From Otatea glauca (lineage: Eukaryota; Streptophyta; Magnoliopsida; Poales; Poaceae), in contig CM070725.1 of NCBI GenBank assembly GCA_036346275.1, forward strand, positions 37,138,104 through 37,202,103: a stretch of DNA of 64,000 nt, written 5' to 3'. The number at the start of each line of letters is the position of its first letter. The first letter of the stretch is position 1. The notes below the pieces were generated by a model, which saw nothing but the letters and a program-made list of their open reading frames with translations, searched no databases and was not told where the DNA came from. Shown in pieces: positions 32,722-44,600 of this stretch. The position numbers and the translations under genes are program-made.

Positions 32722-34287
32722 TACATGAAATGACTGAACCATCAGGAAAAAACTGACCTTATTTTCCTATTTGATCTTCGGAACTGTAATTCATTCTTTT
32801 TTTATCCCGTCTGATATTCATAGTTTCAGTATCATGCATGCATGGTTAAATTCATGCATGTTTTGGTTAATATGATTGTATGAATTCTATCTACAACGTT
32901 GACGGCCAACATTATATTCAAATTCTCATGTTAGTACTTAACTACTGATCGATCATTGTAAGGAAACATATGTACTATGTATATTCTCTCTGTACATGAA
33001 TACTGATCATAGGTTGGAGAAAGATTATTTTAGGATGTGATTCCAGCAGTCCGTGTCTTGTTATGTACTCGATCTACATGCATATTGGACTATGTAATGA
33101 CCGTATTTTTATGCATTCTTTTTTTGCTGTGTTTTTTCATACTTGTTTAATGAACTGCTCTCCTTTTTTCCTCATGGTTAGTGATTTTAGTTGAAATGTG
33201 TTCAAGGGTAGTTAATTCGTATAGAACTTCCGTAGGATTGAGTGTGGGAAGTTACCAAAAGCTAAGATCATCTTGTAGTGTGAAGTTAGTACAAAGGTTT
33301 TAGTGTGAAGCATTTTCATAGTGTTCGTTCGTGTGAAGTGACCTAATTAAACTCTTTGTTGGAACCCATCTCGCTGCATTCTCTTCTGAAGGTCGCCAGC
33401 TGATTTAGGAACAGATGAGTAGTACTGGTTTACTTGCTTGCATGCTCTCCTTGCAGGATAATTACTCTTTACTGTAAACTTGTACATGGAAATATATATA
33501 ATGTGTGCTTCATGCATTTGCATTGCGACTCGTGTGAGCAAACTGTGGAGATATCTCAATCGTGGAGGTCTGGTCAATTGACTCGTGGTTCAGTCTGCAC
33601 CTTGACAGACGACTGTGCTATTGTTCCTGCTGATTTCCTGTGATATTTTTCTATTGTAACTTCCTATGATGTCGATGGAGTACATCGATATGCCGTCTGT
33701 AGTATCGGCTCATGTGCATGTAAATGATCGACCACGCTTTAAATTGTATATTTTGAAACCACTATTCACGTTTTTTTTCAGAGAACTGTCGTTATTTAAA
33801 AGAAAATGTTGTACGACAGCATCAGTATACGTCGATCTGTACTGCTCTTTTTAACTTGCCTGATGCCTAGTCTCCAAGATAACTCAAGTAGGATTAATTA
33901 TACGTGCAAATTAAAAACCTGTATATGAATGGCTGTGCGTCCGCAAAATGTGTATCTTCGTTTTGTATCGGACCTTGTAATGTGGTTAATGGTTAATGGC
34001 TCCGGCACGAGAAATCTTCGTCACGGGAACCTTGGATAGGGCCTGAACTTCCTTGTGATCAGGCATATATAGGGATCTCTTCACCATGGCCACGTACATC
34101 ACCCTGCAAGACGGCTAATCAACGTCCTTTTGGCTAGACCAGTGGCTGTTCCAGTCAACGCCAAAGACCCTACAGCGAATCTGCTCCGGATCTCCAAACG
34201 GAAGAACAGAATAGTTGCTGACGCCCTTCGAAGCGATAACTAGATTAGAGACATCCGCGATGATTTTCTGCCTTCCATGCTGCAGGA
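32722..34287. other. Intergenic, nothing recognised
   Basis: AT-rich sequence with many short frames and no domain signature or clear repeat end. Confidence 0.4.
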
Positions 34288-35012
34288 GTACGTTTTAACT
34301 TTGGACACTTGCATGTCTCCTCCATCGAGCTCACGCGACACAATTTCTTGGCGCTTTACCACAGATGGATGCTTGTCAACCAGATCAACCAACCAGCTTC
34401 AATGGGTCGGCGAGCATCAGTGTTGCAATTCCAGGGCTTAGTTTGGAAAGCCTGGCTCCATCGAAGTGCAAGCTCTTCGCTTGGCTATCATCGCTCCAGC
34501 GGCGCATTCTCACGCGCGGGGCCAGACAAGCTTATGGAGCGGGAATGGCCTAATATTACTTCTGTCCCGGCCGTATGCAATAGAAACCTCGAGACGGCCG
34601 ATCACCTATCGCTCCAATGTACGTAACTTCTTGGCCAAAGTCTGGGACAATATCTTGCGATGGGTTCAGCTGACTCAATTCATCTCGCAACCTTCTCAAC
34701 AAAACCCTCCTCTCTTGGTGGGCTGAATCTAACAGCAACTCATCGCCGGCAGTAATTAACAGCAAGTGATCAATCAACAACATACCACAGCCGAAGCCCT
34801 GTTAGAGCACTCAAAGACGTCCTCAGACTTTGTGGCCTTGCGGGTGCGAAGGATCTTCGTCTTGTAATACCGCCTTAGTTTTTCCCTAGTGCTGTTTCCT
34901 GCCGTTTTGTACAGTTTATGTTTTGTTTGATCGCTTTTAGTTTGTACCCTTCCATCTTAATACAATGAACCAATGGCAGTTCTTCTGCCATTCTTTAAAA
35001 AATAAATAAATG
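34288..35012 (+). pseudogene. 3' end of a LINE (L1-type) with broken ORF2 zinc-binding region
   Basis: In shifting frames the sequence shows DTISWRFTTDG, APSKCKLFAWL, a degenerate R-R-I-L-T motif, LMEREWPN and CNRNLETADHLSLQC. These are successive parts of the zf-RVT domain that ends plant L1 ORF2 proteins. At least two frameshifts separate them. A 3' UTR follows to a TTTAAAAAATAAATAAA tail at about 34992-35010, the usual LINE end. Only the 3' portion is present, as expected for a 5'-truncated insertion. It is non-functional. Confidence 0.75.
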
Positions 35013-36920
35013 AAGCCAGGGGTGTTTCCGCTGGATCGCGGAAAAAGTAGGATTGTACGTTACTGACCGACCTGTTCGGCTAAGATTCGATTGAGGCCAA
35101 TTGTTGTGGGAAAAAAGTTGTTCTGAACTAAATTTTGGTACTAGATTGTGGGGCACTAGGGCTAAAACACAAAAGGATTTGTCTGTGCATCATTTGAAAA
35201 AAAAAATTGACTGATTTTATCCCATAAAATCATTTTTTTAGACCATTGGATCAGATCCGAATCTAGATTGTGAGATCATGTGGTGGTCATCTCTGGATTG
35301 TGGTGAGTAATTGACAAATATGAGATGAATTTCAGGTGCTGGCGGTCAGACTGAAGTGGGTGTTGCGGTCTGATTGACCAAGATGTGGTGGTCCAACCGA
35401 TATTTGCACAAGCGGTCGGACCATCTTACTGCAAGTGGTTAGACCTACAGGTGTGTATTGTGTGTTGTGTTGAGTTGTGTTCTCAATGCATTTGGGTTGC
35501 ATGTTTATGACTCATATGGGTCAAGTTGAGAAGAACTTATGCCTGAAATTGGTTGCTCGGTCTATTATTGTGTACATGAGCTAGAGTCAAGTGTTGTCAA
35601 CAGATGGATGACCAAGATTTAGTTAGGAGAACCAAGGTTCAGAGCGGTCAAGAAAATCGGGTGAGATAGTTGGGCACAACCAAGGCACAAGATAGACAAG
35701 GACCATAGAAGCACAGGTGGTAATGAATATGTGACTTGCCAAGTGACTTGCTTGTGTGCAAGCGAGGACGGCTCGAGGGATCCAAATATATGAGAGGCTT
35801 GGCGATGAGTTATTGAGGCCACATGAAAGGTGATGCTTCGAGGAGAAGGAAACTAGGGAGAAGATGGTTGAGGGGTGGAATGGTCTACCCAAATTGCTAA
35901 AGTGCGCGATATGCAAAACCATGATGAGGTGGTTTGTAAAACCACAGCGTTGGCCTAAGTGGTTTAGGTCAAGGAAACCTTGCGAAGGACAAGATGGCGG
36001 ATTATGGCTCATGGAGTTTGGGTTGAAGACGCTACTTTAAGAAGCGTGCATGTGTGTGTAAAACCCTTGTGTGTCGGATTAACGGGTTTGTCTAAGTGAG
36101 AGTGGATGGAATCCACTTTGTATCATATTTGTGTACTTAATGGATATAAGTAGAAGAGAGAGAAAGAAAAGTGAAGCATTAGAGCTCAAAAAAAAAAACT
36201 AGGGTTCCTAGTGAGAACCAAGTGCTGCCCCTCTGGGCCTTTGTCCTCTGGTTGGATTGGCTAGAGTCGATCCTTATCAAGTGGAAATCAAAAATCAAAT
36301 TGCTCTCTTGTGTTTTGATATGTGTTCTTGTTTGGTTTTCTTCCTTTCTTGAGTTGATCTTGATTATTTGAGTTTTCTTCTCGGTCTTGTTGATTCCAAG
36401 CTATGAGATAGATTCCTAGGACATGTAAGAACATCTTCAACATCTTCTCTACCGGAGATCTCTCAAGTTCTTGAGCAATTTTAGGTTTTGCTGATTTGCC
36501 TGGTTCTTGAGCCATCTTCTAAAAAAATGGATGAAGGTTGAAACCTTGACAACGATTCGTGAAATCATAGGGTTGAATAGGTTTCATACATCCACAAGAA
36601 ATTGTGTTCAAGATTTCGAGAGTTTTGGTTTACTAGATCAAAAGTTAGACAAGTTTTAGGGTTGTGCTTCCACTGTTTTTGTTCTGCCAGCAGAGGAGCA
36701 ATCATACCGCAGTTCCCCTGTCGGTCAAAACTGCCAATGGCTAGCGGTCTACCGGTCCCTAGAGACTCTGGTCAGACCGTCTTTGAAATTGGATGGAGCT
36801 TTCGGTATTTGGTGTTTCCATTTACTTGCTATAGTGTGAAGGTTCTATTCTAATCTTCTCAACTCTTTGTAGTTGCTAGAGTGAACTGATAGTTGAAAAC
36901 TTGGGGAAAAAGTTTTAAAA
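35013..36920. other. Non-coding stretch, possibly degenerate LTR retrotransposon
   Basis: It contains GGTCGGACC/GGTCAGACC-type motifs, long purine runs (AAGAGAGAGAAAGAAAAG) and sequence reminiscent of Copia LTRs, but no LTR pair, primer site or coding domain. The minus-strand frame at 35623-36012 is featureless. Confidence 0.3.
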
Positions 36921-37800
36921 CAATCGTTCACTACTTCTAATTGCATGCTCCTTCCTATATAGATCCAACGGCCAACACCCCCTTACTTTTTACATCAACC
37001 CTACTCCATACCACCCCCTGCCCAGCACCTCCCGACCACACCCCGATGACTCTTCCACGCCTCCTCCTCCCCCATCGATGCTGCTGCCCACGTCCTCATC
37101 TCTCGATGTTGCTGTCGCTCACCACCTCCTCTCCCGCCATCGCCACCGTCGGTCTTCATATCCCTACCCTATTTTTCTTCCCTGTCTTCGATGACTACCA
37201 CCTCCCTCCGCTCCTAATATTCTCTTGATATTGTCGTCCCTCATTGACCTCCACCACTCTCCCCAAGTCCGCGGCCAGCGGCACCCTTGCCACCTCGCCG
37301 CCAAGCTGCCACAGTCACCACCCGCCGCCCTAGCATCCCTCTAAATCGGCCCCAATGAACCAAAACCCTAACCGAGTGAACCCCGACCCTAAAGAAACTC
37401 GCCAGAGCCTCGACAGGGATGGAGGTGGGCGGACGCATGAATCGTGACACAAACGAAAAGGTTATAAATTCGGCGGGTATCAAAAATCCATTCGACAGAT
37501 CTGTAGCAATTCTGAAATCAAATTTTTGTTTCAGTGGCCAAATGGAATTGGTACTAGCAAAAATGTGGCCAGAAAAGATGAGCACTCGAGCCCGCAAGGC
37601 CGAATCGCCCAGCACGCAAGATGCAGTCGACACTCTAAATCCCGGCGAAACTGACGGCCGGCGTACGGTTCCCACGGTCGGCGCTGGTCAGTTCACCACA
37701 GATTAATTTCGTCGACTCGGCAAACGGCTCGGCTCGGCTCCGCAATCGGCAACTCACTCTCGCAAGTCGCAAAAGCCCAAGAAGCTTCGACTCGGGGTGC
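36921..37800. other. Upstream region of the COA6-like gene
   Basis: Pyrimidine-rich, repeat-poor sequence. Frames on both strands around 37241-37706 overlap and lack domains. The segment next to the gene (37700-37978) is GC-rich promoter or leader sequence. I see no clear TATA box. Confidence 0.4.
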
Positions 37801-37978
37801 TGGCCCTTTCCCTTTCATGGCTTGGACCGTAAGACGTACCGAGCCCGCGTCACACGGTTATCACCACGTGTGTTGGGCCGGAACATCGTGCCGAGCCCGG
37901 ACCCGGCCCACTCGCCCGTTTTCCTTTCCCCTCCCCCAAGGGAAGCCCGCAAGCAAACCCCCACCCCCAGCACAGCCG

Positions 37979-38544
37979 ATGTCCACCGCCCCACCGGACG
38001 ACGACTCCGACCACCACCACCACCACCACGACGGCCGCGGCGGAACCATCATGGCCGATGTCCTCTCCAAGGGCCGCGAATCCTGCTACAAGGTAACCAA
38101 CCCCGAGCCCTAGCCCCCTAATCCTCTCCTCTTCCTTCCTCTCCATGGCTGATGGAGGCGCTTCGATTCTCCCAAGGCACGAGACGATTTCTACGCGTGC
38201 GTGGAGAAGCACGCGGACAAGAAGCCCACCGAGATCGCCACCATGGGGCTCCTCTACCCCGCCGACTGCAAGAAGTCCCGCGCCAACTTCGTCAGCAGCT
38301 GCCGCCCCACCTGGGTAAAGTCCTAATCGGCCTCCGCCTCGCAGCCAACACCTGCCGATTTATCCCTCCACGATTCGCGTCTTTTTTTCTGGTTTCTTTT
38401 AACACTTGGTTTCGATTTCTTTGGCAGGTAAAGCACTTCGACCGGCAGTACTGCGCCAAGAAGCGGGTTCAGAGGCTGCTCGACGGCGACGAGGACCGCC
38501 GGGGCCCCATCTCCCTCCCCCAGCCCTACACGTTCAAGCAATAG
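37979..38544 (+). CDS. COA6-like cytochrome c oxidase assembly factor, three exons, 122 aa
   Basis: Exons 37979-38092, 38177-38314 and 38428-38544 (stop TAG) join in frame with GTAACC, GTAAAG donors and AAG, CAG acceptors to give 122 residues. The protein has a disordered acidic start with six histidines (12-17), then GRESCYKARDDFYACVEKH and PADCKKSRANFVSSCRPTW. The cysteines at 36/46 and 69/80 form the CX9C-CX10C pair that defines COA6, a twin-Cys helical hairpin protein imported into the mitochondrial intermembrane space, where it helps deliver copper to COX2. The C-terminal tail (VKHFDRQYC to TFKQ) also suits the family. Met25 is an alternative start that would drop the His run. COX6B-type subunits are close relatives but have CX9C-CX10C in a shorter, different context. 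Confidence 0.9.
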
Positions 38545-41500
38545 GTAGCTCTGTTGCTGGTTCTGTTCGTGGTACCGAGTTGAATTATATCGTTACTTTG
38601 GAGACTGGATGCCATGATATTGTTGAGATTGTTGCTTATATGCAGTGTAGAACGTCCCAAGGAATTGTTAATGGATGAGAAGGAACTTGTCTGTGACTTC
38701 ATCACAATCAAGATCTTTGTTCTGTCGTTATCTTTAGTGGAGATCTTTGTTGCAGTACTGTCCATAATCCTTATTGGACCTTCTGTTCTTTGATGCTTTG
38801 TTTGGATGGGTCAAAAGTTGAGAGCTGAAATAATATTGTGGAGGGAATGGTTTCTTCATTCAGGTTGCAGGTGCCATTTAGCTGATAGTGAGAGCAATAC
38901 GTAGACATAAATTTTCAACATGCTTTGTTTCACTTTATCATCTTACCTGGAAAGTGGAAAGTACTACAGTTTTCATTAAAATAATATAATGAGCTTTTCT
39001 GGTTCATCATCAACAGAAATGATATTTTTAGCTCTTCCAAAGCATGAACCTGTTTGTTGCGTAATTTCCTAAGTGTGACCACAAGTTTCTGCTTTATTTT
39101 ACTTCACTTTTTGAAAAAATGCAATTAGACAACTTTCCCCTGGAACATGATTATCCATATGCTCAGTTTATCAATGACCTTCCATTATTACTATGTGAAG
39201 TGTGCTAGTGCTTCATCCCCTTGCTCAGCGATGTTGTATTGTTACCTCATTAACTAATCCATATGTCTTATCTATAGTTGAAAGACATAGTTTCTTGTTG
39301 AATGGCCAGTTTTTTGTTGTTGAATGACCATTCATTACAATTATATTTTTTGTGCATGTATCAGAACGAAATTCTAAAGTACTCAATGTGGATTTTACCT
39401 GTGTTAACTAGCTATTCAATGCATCAAAACATCAGGCTTTGACCATTGTTGTGGTTTTCCTCAAGTCATTTAAACAGATTTTGTAAAATAGAAACGGCCC
39501 ACTTTTTGCCCCATCAAAGTTCTACCTTAGCCTTCATTGGGCCTTGTTAGGAGATAATTTGAGCCTGCCTTGACTGTTTGGATCGTCTAATGGCCTTCTG
39601 TTAATTGTTCCCTTTGCAAGTCTGAAAAAATCTTTGTAGTCCATGTCCAACACCCCAGTTGTTCCTATACATATGGATTCTGATCATGACAATTGAAGGG
39701 AATAGCTGAGTTTTGTTTGGGCCTTCGTTGGACCTTGCTCTAGGTAGTTGTGCCTGCAGTTGACAAAACTAGATGATTGAATAACATTGTGTTCATTTGA
39801 CATATTTACAGAGAACCACTTTTGATATTGGATAGGTAAAAATAAGAACTGATGTGTTGATTTGCACAAGAGGTTGAAAGAGTTTTATGTTAGCACATGT
39901 TTATCCCTACAGGTAGTTAATGTAAGGACTAAAATATGGTATGTAGTAATTCTGCGCACTAATCTGCTATGTAAGAAGAGCAGCGTATGTAAAAACTAAA
40001 ACAGAATGAATAAACCATTTAAAGTTTCGCTATTAGGAGATCTGGGAAAAAAAAAGATTGTATCAAGCAGTTATATGCATGGGTTTTTGCATGGATTGAT
40101 GGACATGAATTGATTTATCATTTATGCATGATTTCGTTAATGATTGTCTTGTTTCTTTATCCATCATATTGCATCGGAAGTAAATTTGCTGTTGTTTACC
40201 ATGTCATATTCACCTAAAAAACTGGGGATTGTAGGGATGCTGGTAGGTGTAAAAGATTAGAAAATGGGGATGCACTAAACCACTAACCACAAGGGTTTTC
40301 AAATAGTTCTGTGAAACAAAACAATATGAGATGCAAATAAGGAGCTTTGTCACATAATTCTTTTTGATCCATATGAAAATTTAATCAAATTTCCTTGGGT
40401 AAATGATTTAAAGATAAGTTTTGACCTTAGATAGTGTATGAACAGTTTGTTTTGAGGGGATTGAGCTTGAGTTTAGAACCTACCACTAGTTTAAGGTTAG
40501 ACTCGTTGTGGCAATAAGATTGTTTTTTTTAATACACAGGAGAGCTGCGCATTTTGCATTCATAGTAGAAAAACCGAACCACTGATACAAATACAAATAC
40601 AAAGGCAGAGTGCTTCAGGAGTTCAGGGGAACCCTTTTGGTGGGCATGGTACAAGGATCAGATGAGACTATCGCCGGTGAAATGAAGAACCGCGTACTAA
40701 CATAAAGAATGCTAGAACTGTAGGAACCCTGTGATACCGGCAACCGGCTGCACACTTGTGATGGAGCACCACTCCGTTTAGATTGTTGTGTTTGGTTAGG
40801 TTGGGTAAGGTTTATCGGTCTCTCTTGATAATATGATGGAGCACCACTCCGTTTAGTATCTCAAGAGTTTATTCTAATTTATTCTTGAAGATACTTTTTT
40901 TCTCATCGGCCTCGTTACTTAAATTTTAAAAAGTTAAGGATGGAGTTAGTAGGGACACTTTTGTACTTCAGGTACCTTGCTCTGTACTCTTCTTTTTTCA
41001 CCAACTCTTCCAGCCTCTTTGTTAAGTGCTATTTGTTGCGTCCTTTCGTATTTTTTTTCTCACATTTGACCTTGCTACTTTAACTATTAAATTTGTGGTC
41101 CTTGTGTCCGTTAACTGTCATTGTTCCTTGCGAGATGTGATGATCCTGTAGCGTATTGTAATTTTATTGTTATTATGAAGTAAGAATAGCAGTGGAAGTT
41201 TGGTGTTTGATAAAGTTGTTTTCTATGATCCAAATAGAGCAGATAATTATTCTTTTTCACGACAAGGCTACCAAACATGAATTGTAAGAAGTTTATTTGA
41301 TACGTTTTGTATCCTAGGGCCTTCTCTTGTAAGCTGTTCCAAAACTTTAGCTTCTTTCTGTGTGTATTAGGGTATGAGATAGTGATTTTGTTATTTTGAT
41401 ACCTAAGCAGAACTTTGGCACATGATTGTAGGTCAGCGTGATTCAAAACCCGTAATTTTCGTAGCGATTGGCGCAACACTCAGTTCCGAACACTAGCAAC
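38545..41500. other. 3' UTR of the COA6-like gene, then intergenic
   Basis: The first few hundred bases are probably 3' UTR. Around 40520-40640 a T-run followed by ATACACAGGAGAGCTGCGC looks like an inverted retroposon 3' end. The minus frame 41111-41479 has no recognisable domain. Bases 41510-41642 are the likely 3' UTR of CCR, with antisense TTTATT signals. Confidence 0.4.
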
Positions 41501-41642
41501 CTTCGTAGAAATGTTTATTCGGTCACTCCAGTTCACATGAAAACAACACGGTATTACAAGCCTTAGATTGGACACCCAACTTGGTTTACAGGACAGTAAC
41601 AGTATGAACATCGCTCGCTGTTTCTTTGTGATTTCTTCCGCC

Positions 41643-44600
41643 TCATGCTCGGATGGCGATTCCGCCTTGCAACCCGGTGGCTGGGGCCTCCTCCGCCGCC
41701 GCCGGCAGCACCGGCAGGTGGCCCTTCTCCTGGAGGCTATTCACCGTCTCGTACAGCGAGTCGCTCACCGGCCGGAACTCGAGCCCAAGGTCCCGGAGCT
41801 TCTGGTTCGACATCTTGTACGGCTGCTTCCGCGGGTTCACCTCGTCGGAGCACCTGACGACACACAGCCAAACGCAACACAGAATCAACAACAATTCAGC
41901 ATGCGCAGGTCGAGATCACTGCATAATTATTAATCACCAACAGTACTAAACAGAAGTATAGGCCTTAGGCTGTCATTTTTCTTCTCTTGTCTTGTGATAA
42001 TTTACTAGAAGAATCATCGATTCGAGTCTAAACATGAGGCGTGACTTGCGAGAAGCTGAGATTCCTCAACTTCCTTGGATACAAAGCATGCAGGACGGTA
42101 AAGATTACGACATCAAAAGGACCTTTTTTTCAGTCTACAAGGTATCTTTCAAACAATCATATGAACTTGACAAGAATCTTGAATAAACATGAGCGAAATT
42201 CAGCACGGTTTACATGATACCAGCGAATTGTATAAACAAACGGATCCTTTTTAGTCCAACCGCTATAACGACGTTTTAATAGAGAGTTGAATATTCCAAA
42301 GTTGAATATTCCCTCGTTCCAGTTGCTTGTCAGCACAATGCGTCAGAAATGGGGGGATATTCCGATTGATTTCGCTTCCTACAATTGTACTCCAATGTCG
42401 ACATCTCTCGTATTTGTGTATCTTTGAAAGAAACTTCCTCCTTGTCCATCTCTTGGTTTAAAAAGAAAAAAAAAATGGAGCATGGTGCGTAGTTTCTCCA
42501 TGCTTGTATAATTAGTTGAGTCTGAATCTGTTATTAGTAGGAAAGAAATGATTGCAAGAGACCTAGACTGTCCTGCTTTGCTTTCTTATGTATTGAGGAG
42601 AGATGGTAAAAAAGTCACGCCTTGCCGGTTTACTAGGACCAATCAGACTAGGAGGCAATGTTGCATTCAAGTGTTTGCGTGGTTAACTGTCTTATGGTTA
42701 GGATTTAGGAGAGCCACATAAGGTGTAGAGATTGTTGCCAATTTGATTTAGAACATATCTGGAACATACAAATTTTATGTTAGAAATCTGTGGGAAAATA
42801 AACATTAGCTGAGGGCTAACGAAAATTTACTACGAAATTTCTGTGTTCCAAACAATAGACTTGTTTCTGTAGGTCGTTCTCTAAGCAAAAGACAACAAAA
42901 TGTACATCTAATGCATGATCCCAGTTCATTTTCAGCTGTATGGCCAATGGAACCAGTGAAACAGAGCAAGTCATCTGCTCCAGGATTCTCAAGTCGTGCA
43001 TTGGTGGCTGATACTCCAGAAGTCTAATTTTTTTTCTAGCCATGGCTCTATTTTTTGAACAAACTCACCCTTTCTCGATCGCGACAGTCACCTACCGCGC
43101 TTTCAAATCATGCTAGATGGACTAACTGCGGTCCCGTACCGCGGCAATTACGGTCCCATACCATAACAGGTTACCTATTGCGGCCATATACACATGCCAC
43201 CTCTAAATCCTTCTACGGATGAGAATAGGGCTAGATTTGCAATTTTGTTTAGATATAGCCAAACTTACAAAAAAATATTAAACGAATGAAACAAAAAAGC
43301 CAAAAAAAAAAATCGGTACTACGCCATACTAGCCGTGCTAGAATTGGCCAATGACACTCGCCAAAGAGAACAAATATGACAGGACGAAGAAGGTCTAGCT
43401 TTCTAGCTTGATGCTACACACATTTCTACTGTGGCGCATCGCCTGAATGTCCTAACTAAACCCTAGCAGTAAAGTTGGTCGCAGCTTACAGGGGAATCAA
43501 CTCACCTACTTGGCTACTTTCGAGTTTCGACACGATCTCTAGCTCATGACTTGTGGTGACGTTTTGTTGCTAGAGATGATAATTGATTGCTTACGACAGG
43601 ATGCAAAAACTACAGGGAGTCGGTTCACCTGAACCTGAAGCCACTAGCTGCGGATGATGACGACTAAGCTCTGCTCATGAGTACGTCGTCATGGCAGGCC
43701 AGTCCTTACCTACCAACCCTTGGATCCACCACCTTCTGGCGTACTGGAGAGGAGTACTTGCTACCTACTTAGTACTATTAGTAATATTGATTGCTTAATG
43801 CTCGTTGCCATTTTGCCCCCCAAACTAAAGAACCACATCGAGGCTGACAATTAGACCTACAAGGTGAGATGCAAGTTAGTTGCGGGCGACCGATCGAGAC
43901 AGTGCACTCGTGGTCGTGGCTTTCGTTGGACATGCCAACTGCTACTAGTACGTTCGTACTCCATGGGTTTTCAATGGACATTGATGATATCGAATTAGAC
44001 AAGACGTAAATTAATTACAAATGGTTGGTTGGTAAGCACGGAGGTAGCAAGAATAGGTAGTGTTAGTAAAATGGAATGAAATTACTTAGTTAACAAGTTG
44101 ATTAGGATGAGCAGAACTTAAGATATGATGATGGAATTGTAATGGCCGAAACTAATTAATTAGTAGTGTGGTGGTTAATTACCTGGTGGGAACGGGGTAC
44201 TCGGGGAAGAGCTTGGCGAGGATGCGGACGACGTCCTCGCGGTGGAGGACGCTCTCGGCGCAGAGGTATCGGCCGGAGGCGGCGGGGGACTCGAAGACGC
44301 GGAGGTGCGCGTCGGCGACGTCGCGGACGTCGACGTAGGCCTGGACGGCGTTGGCGAACTTGCTGGCCGAGCCGTCGAGGTACTTGACGATGTGCGCGAT
44401 GCTGGCGTTCACCGTCGGCTGCAGCAGCGGGCCGATCACCAGCACCGGGTTCACCACCACCAGGTCCACGCCGCGCTGCCGCGCCGCCTCCCACGCGGAC
44501 TGCTCCGCCACCGCCTTGCCGTAGCAGTACCAGTTCTGGACAAACCAATTAACGGCGTAGCTCTCTAGTTAGTTCACCTTGCAATGGACCAATGGTGATT

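Noticed and set aside
37817..38212. Long frames over COA6 exon 1 on both strands
   Set aside because: Shadows of the COA6-like gene and its GC-rich first exon and leader.
44156..44568. Arginine- and glycine-rich ORFs over CCR exon 4
   Set aside because: Out-of-frame and opposite-strand shadows of a GC-rich exon.
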